Assembly: GCA_030610225.1 (NCBI GenBank) | Contig: JAUWSD010000062.1 | Coordinates: 1-7,225, forward strand | Reading direction: 5' to 3' | Length of the DNA stretch: 7,225 nt | DNA from: Chloroflexota bacterium | GTDB taxonomy: Bacteria; Chloroflexota; Anaerolineae; Anaerolineales; UBA11579 | Shown: positions 1 through 5,553 of the stretch, one piece after another | Position numbering within the stretch: position 1 is the first letter of the stretch | Layout of the letters: every line of letters begins with the position of its first letter | Program-made: the position numbers and the translations under genes | Notes under the pieces: generated by a model | The model's database searches: none | Seen by the model: only the letters and a program-made list of their open reading frames with translations | What the model was told of the DNA's origin: nothing

Positions 1-2727
1 ATGCGCTATCGCTGCGTGAGCTGCAGCCAGGCGCGCAATCGGAACCCGATATGGTGAACAGCTGACATAATTCAGCCCGATCTGATGGCACCAGTCAATT
101 GACATTGGATCACCACCATGCTCTCCACAGATTCCACATTCCAGGTCATTTCTTGTTTCTCGACCTTTTTCAACAGCGATCTTCATCAATTGGCCAACAC
201 CTGGGCGGTCAATTGTCTGGAAGGGATTTACTTCCAGGATGCCATCTTCAATGTATTTCACAAGGAAGTTTCTTTCAGCATCATCTCGGCTGTATCCGAA
301 AGTAAACTGGGTCAAGTCGTTTGTACCGAAGGAGAAGAATTCTGCTTCAGTAGCTATTTCATTAGCTGTCAAACCAGCTCTTGGGATCTCGATCATTGTC
401 CCGAATTTATATTCAAAGCTGACACCCTTTTCTTCCATTACCTGCTTGGCAATTCTTTCCAAAACGGGCTGGATCACTTTCAACTCATTTACATGTCCGG
501 TCAATGGGATCATTACCTCTGGTTTTGGTTCAAAGCCGCGCAGTTTTACATCTGCTGCTGCTTCAAAGATTGCTCGTACCTGCATGCCTACTATCTCTGG
601 CATCATCACACTCAATCTTACGCCGCGCATTCCCATCATTGGGTTGCTTTCATGCATTGATTCAATGGATTTAAGCAATTCCTCTTTTTCTGCATCTTCC
701 ACTTTGTTGATCCTGTTTGCGATCACCTCTTCCAATAGTTCCTGCTCATCTGGCATGAACTCATGGAGCGGCGGATCGATCAAGCGGATGATAACTGGAA
801 GCCCTGTCATGGCTTCAAAAAGACCATCAAAATCTGTTCTTTGGTATGGCAGCAATTTATCCAAGGCAGCTGTACGCTCTTCACTGGTCTTGGCAAGGAT
901 CATCTGCTGGACAATAGGAAGCCGTTCTGTTTCAAAGAACATATGCTCAGTTCGGCAGAGACCGATACCTTGTGCTCCGTAACTTCGAGCTCGTTTTGCA
1001 TCATCGGGATAATCTGCATTTGCCCAAACCTGCAGACCTTTTGTCGGCCAACCTTCTTTTGTTTGCCTAGTGCCTTCGATTTCAGCTATTTCATCTGCCC
1101 ATGTCAGCAATGTTAATAATTCAACCTGCTCATCAAGTGATGGAGCAATTGTTCCGATCCTACCCAGGAAAACCTCTCCTGTAGTTCCATCAACAGAGAT
1201 CCAGTCGCCTTCTCTAACAACTATTTCACCAACAGAAAACTGCTTGGCCTTCATGTCAATGCGGACTTCTGATGCACCGACAACACAGGGGATACCAAAC
1301 TGGCGAGCGACAACAGCTGCATGAGATGTTGCTCCGCCTTCACTGGTCAGAATGCCTTTTGAAGCCAACATGCCGTGAACATCATCTGGTTTTGTGAATG
1401 GGCGAACCATGATCACATCCAGACCATCTTCGTTTGATTTCTTTTCTGCTGTGTCAGCATCAAAGAATACCTGTCCAACAGAAGCACCTGGGGATGCATT
1501 TACACCTGAGGCAACATAGCGTCCTCCTTGTTCAGCGGCTTTTTTCACATCATCAATGAATTGGGGATGAAGAAGAGTATCAACCTGATCAGGGTGAATT
1601 CTCTTAACCGCTTCTTCTTTTGTAATCAGATCCTCATCAACAAAATCCACTGCAATTGTAACTGCTGCTTTAGCAGTTCGTTTTCCATCACGTGTCTGGA
1701 GCATATATAGCTTGCCATTTTCAACAGTGAATTCAACATCCTGCATTTCTTTGAAATGATTTTCCAGTTTTAAACAGACATCCTGGAAATCCTGATATGC
1801 TTCCGGGAAATTTTCTACCATTTTATTTACATCTTCAGCATTTCTTACTCCAGCTACAACATCCTCACCTTGAGCATTCATCAAGTATTCACCCCAAACA
1901 CCTTTGTCACCTGTTGAGGGATTTCTTGTGAAGGCAACGCCTGTTCCGGAGTTGTCCATATTTCCAAACACCATGGTTTGGATATTTACAGCAGTACCTA
2001 GATCATGGGAGATATTTGCTGCGTTGCGATAATCAATAGCACGTTTACCGTTCCATGAACGAAAGACTGCTTCAGTTGCCAATTTCAGCTGGTCATAGGG
2101 ATTCTGAGGAAATTCAAAGCCAACATTTGTCTTGATAACATTCTTGTAAACTTCGGTCAGTTTCTTCCAATCTTCAGCTTTCATTTCGGTGTCCAGCTTA
2201 TAACCTTTTTCTTCTTTGAAGCTGTCAAGTGGCTCTTCGAATTCCTCATCATCAATGTTTAAAACAACTGAACCAAACATGTGTACCAATCTGCGGAATG
2301 CATCGTAAACAAAGCATTCATCGCCAGTCGCTTCGATCATTGTGAGAGCTGTTTCGTCATTTAAACCAATGTTGAGAACTGTGTCCATCATTCCGGGCAT
2401 CGAGAATTTTGCACCCGAACGGCAGGAAATTAAGAGCGGATTGTCTTTGTCACCAAATTTCTTTCCTGTTTGTTCTTCAACACCCGCAATTGCTGCCAAT
2501 TCCTGCTCCCACATACCCTCCGGGAAATTATTACCACCGTCTAAATATGCATTGCAAGCCTCGGTTGTAACAGTGAATCCGGGAGGAACAGGAACACTAA
2601 TTCTGGTCATTTCAGCCAGGTTTGCACCCTTCCCACCTTACAGTGAACGAACCTTTTCCCAGTCTCCGCCGACAGCTTCTTCTGCCTTGTCAACATCTGT
2701 AAATAAGTAAACCCAATTGTTTGTCAT
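1..2727 (-). CDS. ppdK: Pyruvate, phosphate dikinase, 3' end cut by window, in-frame TAA at codon 30
   Basis: PPDK is cytosolic and interconverts pyruvate + ATP + Pi with PEP + AMP + PPi. The minus-strand frame from ATG at 2727 runs 909 codons to base 1 with a single stop, TAA at codon 30. Counting that codon, domains are: N-terminal ATP-grasp with glycine loop GGKG (31-34), the RSG...SMPGMMDT stretch and LQTRDGKRTA; central phosphohistidine domain GGATSHAAVVAR with His469; C-terminal TIM barrel with RTEHMFFE, GTNDLTQ and CGICGEHGGDP, where Cys867 is the expected acid/base. The last residues read VPIARLAAAHAAIAH, so only a few codons are missing (Clostridium symbiosum PPDK, about 874 aa, ends at a similar motif). 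The start is supported by GGAGGA four bases upstream. All catalytic motifs I checked are intact, so the stop is either recent, a sequence error or read through. If real it truncates the product to 29 aa. Confidence 0.93.
2638..2640 (-). other. In-frame ochre codon (TAA) in ppdK, codon 30
   Basis: The reading is ...EKVRSL-stop-GGKGANLAEM. Relatives read LLGGKG, so the expected codon is Leu, and TTA to TAA is a one-base change. I checked every codon of the frame from 2727 to 1 and this is the only stop. The next ATG in frame is codon 40 (2610-2608). Restarting there would lose the GGKG ATP-binding loop, and I see no well-spaced Shine-Dalgarno sequence before it. Confidence 0.9.
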
Positions 2728-2731
2728 TAAA

Positions 2732-2737
2732 TCCTCC
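2732..2737 (-). promoter_or_regulatory. Ribosome binding site of ppdK
   Basis: The minus strand reads GGAGGA four bases before the ATG at 2727. This strong match to the anti-Shine-Dalgarno sequence fixes the start upstream of the codon-30 stop, rather than at the Met codon after it. Confidence 0.8.
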
Positions 2738-2791
2738 GATTATAAAATGCCTGTCATGGCATAAATTTATTATTTTAAAATTCAACTGCCA

Positions 2792-2820
2792 ATTATACAT
2801 TATCATTTGAGATTTTTGAA
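2792..2820 (-). promoter_or_regulatory. Candidate sigma70-type promoter for ppdK
   Basis: On the minus strand a perfect TATAAT (-10) lies at 2797-2792. TTCAAA (4 of 6 matches to TTGACA) lies at 2820-2815, with a 17-bp spacer. Transcription would start near 2785, giving a leader of nearly 60 nt. The -10 is convincing, but the -35 is weak and the region is AT-rich, so chance matches are possible. Confidence 0.45.
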
Positions 2821-2908
2821 ATGAAATGAACTAATCCTATTAAGGCAAATATCAGGGGGACTATTCAAATTGCATGCAGTGCCATCCAAATAGGCAGAAA
2901 CCTGAAGA

Positions 2909-2928
2909 TGATGATTAATTTATCATCA
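2909..2928. repeat. Inverted repeat, possible operator between divergent promoters
   Basis: TGATGAT (2909-2915) and ATCATCA (2922-2928) are perfect inverted arms around the 6-base spacer TAATTT. The site ends 17 bases before the -35 box of the rplU promoter and lies upstream of the ppdK promoter. There is no T-run, so it does not look like a terminator. A dimeric regulator site is possible, but no regulator gene is in the window. Confidence 0.45.
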
Positions 2929-2945
2929 CCAGCTCCATTTCAACA

Positions 2946-2974
2946 TTGACATAACAGCACCATTTCAGTATAAT
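2946..2974 (+). promoter_or_regulatory. Consensus sigma70-type promoter of rplU-rpmA-rpmE
   Basis: TTGACA at 2946-2951 and TATAAT at 2969-2974 are both perfect matches, separated by the optimal 17 bp. Initiation is expected near 2980-2982. This fits high, growth-linked expression of ribosomal protein genes and leaves a 5' leader of about 130 nt. Confidence 0.85.
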
Positions 2975-2980
2975 TTCTTG

Positions 2981-3111
2981 TCTGAAATCCCCAGATATTA
3001 TGCTGGGGTTAAATTTTGTAAACCATTACCCTTCAACTTCCCCGCAATGTGGCGACCAGAAGAAAAGTTGCACCCGCGATTGATGTGGTGAAGTGAAGCT
3101 TGGAGGAAGAT
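2981..3111 (+). promoter_or_regulatory. Structured 5' leader of rplU, candidate autoregulatory RNA
   Basis: Hand folding shows two elements. First, a hairpin pairs CCCCAG (2989-2994) with CTGGGG (3003-3008). Second, a long imperfect stem-loop pairs 3031-3040 with 3090-3098 (9 bp, one bulged A), then CAAT 3045-3048 with ATTG 3079-3082, then GTGGCGAC 3049-3056 with GTTGCAC 3067-3073 (one bulged G). The outer helix ends three bases before the GGAGGA ribosome site at 3102-3107. L21 leaders that bind ribosomal protein are known in Firmicutes. Whether this is an equivalent is inference. Confidence 0.4.
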
Positions 3112-3489
3112 ATGAAATATGCCATCGTCGAAAGCGGCGGAAAACAGTACAAAGCCGTTGAAGGCAAAACAATAGAAGTTGACCGCTTGCATGTAGAAGC
3201 CGGGAAGAAGCTTAATCTAACTGAAGTTTTACTTTACCATGATGGAAAGAAAGCAGCAGTAGGAACTCCCCTGGTCAAAGGTGTAAAAGTTAACGTCACA
3301 GTTGTCGAGCAGATCAAAGCCCCAAAGATAATTGTATTCAAATACAAATCTCGCCAAAGATACCGTGTAAAATCCGGGCATCGACAAAAATATACGCGCT
3401 TGATGATCAATAAGATCACTAAAGCTGCGAAAAAGAAACCTGCTGAAACAAAAGCAGAGAAAAAACCTGCTGCAAGTAAGGCAGAGTAG
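3112..3489 (+). CDS. rplU: 50S ribosomal protein L21
   Basis: L21 is a large-subunit protein that binds 23S rRNA. The product has 125 aa, beginning MKYAIVESGGKQYKAVEGK. It carries the L21 signature in the second half, KAPKIIVFKYKSRQRYRVKSGHRQKYT, with Arg/Lys/His residues that contact rRNA. The family is usually about 103 aa. The extra roughly 20 residues are a Lys/Ala/Glu-rich tail made of two 9-residue repeats. The ATG at 3112 is chosen over an in-frame TTG at 3100 because GGAGGA (3102-3107) lies just before the ATG and overlaps the TTG. It is first in a cluster with rpmA, which starts 11 bases downstream, the classic rplU-rpmA order. Expression is probably driven by the consensus promoter at 2946-2974. 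Confidence 0.97.
   Translation: MKYAIVESGGKQYKAVEGKTIEVDRLHVEAGKKLNLTEVLLYHDGKKAAVGTPLVKGVKVNVTVVEQIKAPKIIVFKYKSRQRYRVKSGHRQKYTRLMINKITKAAKKKPAETKAEKKPAASKAE
3433..3486 (+). repeat. Tandem 27-bp repeat encoding the L21 tail
   Basis: Two adjoining 27-base units, 3433-3459 and 3460-3486, match at 22 of 27 positions. They encode KKPAETKAE and KKPAASKAE and run right up to the stop codon. The tail probably grew by a single in-frame duplication. Confidence 0.85.
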
Positions 3490-3500
3490 AGAGGTAAATT

Positions 3501-3764
3501 ATGGCACACAAAACTGGTGGTGGATCAACCCGTAATGGCCGAGATAGCGAATCTAAGCGTCTTGGCGTGAAAAAATATGCCGGTGAATTTGTAATCCCCG
3601 GAAATATCATTTTGCGTCAACGTGGAACACGCATCTACCCTGGCCGCAATGTCGGTATGGGCAAAGACCATACTCTATTCTCTGTAGCAACTGGAAAAGT
3701 TGTATTTGAAACTCTTCGCGGTGGAAAGAAAAGTGTCCGGGTAGAAGTAGCCGCAGGTGATTAA
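3501..3764 (+). CDS. rpmA: 50S ribosomal protein L27
   Basis: L27 is a large-subunit protein whose flexible N-terminus reaches toward the peptidyl-transferase centre. The product has 87 aa, the usual length. It starts MAHKTGGGSTRNGRDSESKR and has the family motif RQRGTRIYPGRNVGMGKDHTLF at about 34-56. The N-terminus begins directly at the conserved AHK.GGGS, so it lacks the cleavable extension found in Firmicutes L27, which argues against that phylum. GAGG at 3491-3494 provides the ribosome site, six bases before the ATG. It is co-transcribed with rplU (11-base gap) and rpmE (28-base gap). Confidence 0.98.
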   Translation: MAHKTGGGSTRNGRDSESKRLGVKKYAGEFVIPGNIILRQRGTRIYPGRNVGMGKDHTLFSVATGKVVFETLRGGKKSVRVEVAAGD

Positions 3765-3792
3765 GCCTGTTTATATTTAGAAAGGTAAACAA

Positions 3793-4254
3793 ATGAAAAC
3801 AAAAATTCATCCAAAATATTACCCAGAAGCTACGGTCACCTGTGCGTGTGGGGCAACCTGGACAACAGGTTCAACAAAACCCGAACTGCGTCTGGATATT
3901 TGTTCAAACTGCCACCCATTCTATACTGGTGAGCAGCGAATCGTAGATACTGAAGGTCAAGTTGACCGCTTCATGAAGCGTGTACAAGCTAGAGAAGATT
4001 ATGTCTCTGCCAAGAAAGCAAAAGATGAAGCAAAGATTTCACCAGACCGACCAGTAGCAGAGTTTGATGTTACAAAACGAGTAGTTGATATTCTCGCAAA
4101 AGCTGAAATCAAAACTGCTGGTGATGTTCTTGAAAAACTGAAGGAAGACGATGAAGCAATTCTTGCAATTGACGGCTTTGGAAGAAAATCCCTGGCTGAC
4201 ATCAAGAAAGCTATGCGCCGAATTGGTTATACTCTTCCTGAAGATCAGGAATAG
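3793..4254 (+). CDS. rpmE: 50S ribosomal protein L31 with C-terminal RNA polymerase alpha-CTD-like domain
   Basis: Residues 1-70 are a zinc-type L31: MKTKIHPKYYPEATVTCACG, the WTTGSTKPELRLDICSNCHPFYTG stretch, and Cys17, Cys19, Cys37 and Cys40 as the metal ligands. L31 sits at the subunit interface and central protuberance. The family is normally 65-80 aa, but this product has 153. After a charged linker (71-92), residues 93-148 resemble the helix-hairpin-helix fold of the RNA polymerase alpha C-terminal domain. Shared landmarks are R96, the IKTAGDVL stretch (106-113) and GFGRKSLADIKKAMRRIG (128-145). The latter parallels the NLGKKSLTEIK region of E. coli alpha. It is one uninterrupted frame, with AGAAAGG seven bases before the ATG, and a terminator follows it. 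The L31 call is firm. The domain name for the extension rests on motif resemblance, and a generic HhH nucleic-acid-binding domain is the alternative. Confidence 0.93.
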   Translation: MKTKIHPKYYPEATVTCACGATWTTGSTKPELRLDICSNCHPFYTGEQRIVDTEGQVDRFMKRVQAREDYVSAKKAKDEAKISPDRPVAEFDVTKRVVDILAKAEIKTAGDVLEKLKEDDEAILAIDGFGRKSLADIKKAMRRIGYTLPEDQE

Positions 4255-4270
4255 AAATATCATAAAATTC

Positions 4271-4300
4271 AAAAACACCTGGCTCTCCAGGTGTTTTTTT
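4271..4300 (+). terminator. Rho-independent terminator after rpmE
   Basis: ACACCTGG and CCAGGTGT pair around the loop CTCT, and the stem extends with A-U pairs. Seven or more T residues follow, ending at 4300. It starts 17 bases after the rpmE stop and ends the ribosomal operon. The A-run on the 5' side could also give some termination from the opposite strand. Confidence 0.93.
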
Positions 4301-4332
4301 ATTAACATTATTTTATTTTAAGCTGCTCAATA

Positions 4333-4361
4333 TTGATAATATGACTGTTATCTTGTAAACT
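4333..4361 (+). promoter_or_regulatory. Candidate sigma70-type promoter for tdk-hpt-cca
   Basis: TTGATA (4333-4338, 5 of 6 matches) and TAAACT (4356-4361, 4 of 6) are separated by 17 bp. They lie between the rpmE terminator and tdk. A promoter is expected here because the terminator separates the operons. The -35 overlaps a small inverted repeat, ATATT-GAT-AATAT (4330-4342). Confidence 0.4.
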
Positions 4362-4404
4362 TACTCCAAGAGTAACACTACTAAATTCTGCTTGCGAGGT
4401 GGCT

Positions 4405-4977
4405 ATGAAACATAGTACAGGTTCAATCGAAGTTATCACTGGTTCCATGTTCTGCGGGAAATCAGAAGAATTGATCAGGAGATTACGAAGAGCAGCCATA
4501 GCCAAACAAAAGGTTCAGGTATTTAAACCAGAGATCGATAAAAGGTATGATGTAGTAAAAGTGGTTTCCCATTCAGGATCTGAATTCGATGCCACACCAA
4601 TATCAGATGTATCTGAGATTAAAGATAAGCTGGACACAGACACGACAGTGGTGGCGGTTGATGAAGTTCAATTCCTGACAGAAGATATCATTCCCATCGT
4701 GCAGGAACTAGCTGACAATGGCATCAGAGTTATTATTGGCGGCCTGGATACAGATTTCAGAGGTGAGCCCTTTGGTCCTATGCCAACATTGATCGCAGTT
4801 GCAGAAAGAGTTGATAAGCTGCATGCTATCTGCATGGTCTGCGGTAACCTTGCTTCAAAAACTCAAAGACTGGTAAATGGGAATCCAGCACACTACAATG
4901 ACCCGATCGTAATCGTTGGCGCAGATGAAATGTATGAAGCCCGTTGCCGGAAACACCATGATGTTCCAAGGGATTAG
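4405..4977 (+). CDS. tdk: Thymidine kinase, TK1-like (class II)
   Basis: It phosphorylates thymidine to dTMP with ATP, in cytosolic pyrimidine salvage. The product has 190 aa, normal for the TK1-like family. The P-loop GSMFCGKS spans 13-20. VDEVQFL (85-91) holds the DE of the Walker B-like site, with Glu87 the likely catalytic base. GLDTDFRGEPF (113-123) is the family signature. Zinc ligands are CMVC (143-146) and the later CRKH. The ATG at 4405 is preferred to an in-frame GTG at 4399, because GAGG at 4396-4399 is correctly spaced for the ATG and the GTG has no ribosome site. It is first gene of an operon with hpt, which begins three bases after the tdk stop. Confidence 0.97.
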   Translation: MKHSTGSIEVITGSMFCGKSEELIRRLRRAAIAKQKVQVFKPEIDKRYDVVKVVSHSGSEFDATPISDVSEIKDKLDTDTTVVAVDEVQFLTEDIIPIVQELADNGIRVIIGGLDTDFRGEPFGPMPTLIAVAERVDKLHAICMVCGNLASKTQRLVNGNPAHYNDPIVIVGADEMYEARCRKHHDVPRD

Positions 4978-4980
4978 TTT

Positions 4981-5553
4981 ATGGATTTAAACAATATTGA
5001 AGATTACAACTCCTTCCTTGATGAAGTCCTCATCAGTGAGGAAGAGATCATTCAACGCACAAAAGAATTGGGTGCGAAGATCAGCAAAGATTATGCCGGG
5101 AAAGACCTGCATCTGATCTGTATCCTTCGCGGCGGAGTCATGTTCTTGACTGACCTGATGCGCAATATCACCGTCCCCCACACTATCGATTTCATGGCTA
5201 TCTCATCCTATGGTGTTGGCGGTAGACAGTCTTCAGGTGCTGTAAGGATCAAATTGGACCTGAATGATGATATTTTCGAAAGAGATGTGATCCTGGTCGA
5301 AGACATCATCGACAGTGGACACACGATCAACAAGATATTAGAGATGCTCAGGACAAGGAAACCAAAAAGCTTGCAGGTTTGCACAATGTTAGATAAAGCA
5401 GCCAGACGCGAAGTTGAGGTGCAAATAAAATACCGTGGTTTTGATATTGAAGATAAATTCGTTTTCGGTTATGGTCTCGATTTAGATGAATATCACCGTA
5501 ACTTACCCTTCGTCGGTGTCGTCAATCTCGAAAAATACACTCCCCCGGAATGA
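4981..5553 (+). CDS. hpt: Hypoxanthine (guanine) phosphoribosyltransferase
   Basis: It joins hypoxanthine or guanine to PRPP to give IMP or GMP plus PPi, in cytosolic purine salvage. The product has 190 aa, within the family range. The pyrophosphate-binding loop region is CILRGGVMFLTDLMR (47-61). The flexible loop is SSYGVGGRQSSG (75-86). The PRPP motif VILVEDIIDSGHT (103-115) has the acidic pair Glu107-Asp108 and Asp111. DKFVFGYGLDLDEYHRNLPFVGVV (158-181) forms the purine and metal site at the C-terminus. The first loop reads RGG where many homologues have KGS or RGS. AAGGGA (4968-4973), inside the end of tdk, is the ribosome site. Its stop overlaps the start of cca. Whether it prefers hypoxanthine or guanine cannot be told from sequence. 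Confidence 0.95.
   Translation: MDLNNIEDYNSFLDEVLISEEEIIQRTKELGAKISKDYAGKDLHLICILRGGVMFLTDLMRNITVPHTIDFMAISSYGVGGRQSSGAVRIKLDLNDDIFERDVILVEDIIDSGHTINKILEMLRTRKPKSLQVCTMLDKAARREVEVQIKYRGFDIEDKFVFGYGLDLDEYHRNLPFVGVVNLEKYTPPE
5550..5553 (+). promoter_or_regulatory. ATGA stop/start overlap coupling hpt and cca
   Basis: The cca ATG (5550-5552) shares bases with the hpt TGA (5551-5553). The upstream stretch CTCCCCCGGA offers no Shine-Dalgarno match, so cca translation most likely depends on ribosomes finishing hpt. Confidence 0.7.

Noticed and set aside
239..982. Plus-strand open frame of 247 codons, with other long plus-strand frames such as 118-660
   Set aside because: They lie antisense to the well-conserved ppdK frame. 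Their translations are low-complexity Ser/Ile/Cys-rich with no family motif. They are shadows of the real gene.
2638..2640. Recoded selenocysteine or pyrrolysine codon in ppdK
   Set aside because: The codon is TAA, whereas Sec uses TGA and Pyl uses TAG. The family has Leu at this place.
2821..2908. Possible small gene or RNA in the AT-rich part of the divergent region
   Set aside because: I see no start codon with a ribosome site leading to a meaningful frame, and no strong fold, so there is nothing to support a gene.
2989..3008. Hairpin CCCCAG/CTGGGG as a terminator or attenuator
   Set aside because: No run of T follows the stem (the next bases are TTAAATTTTG), so intrinsic termination is unlikely. 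It is kept only as part of the leader.
3100..3111. TTG start adding four residues to L21
   Set aside because: The TTG overlaps the Shine-Dalgarno sequence GGAGGA. The ATG at 3112 gives the canonical MKYAIVE.GGKQ start.
4399..4404. GTG start adding two residues to thymidine kinase
   Set aside because: It overlaps the GAGG ribosome site that is correctly spaced for the ATG at 4405, and has no site of its own.
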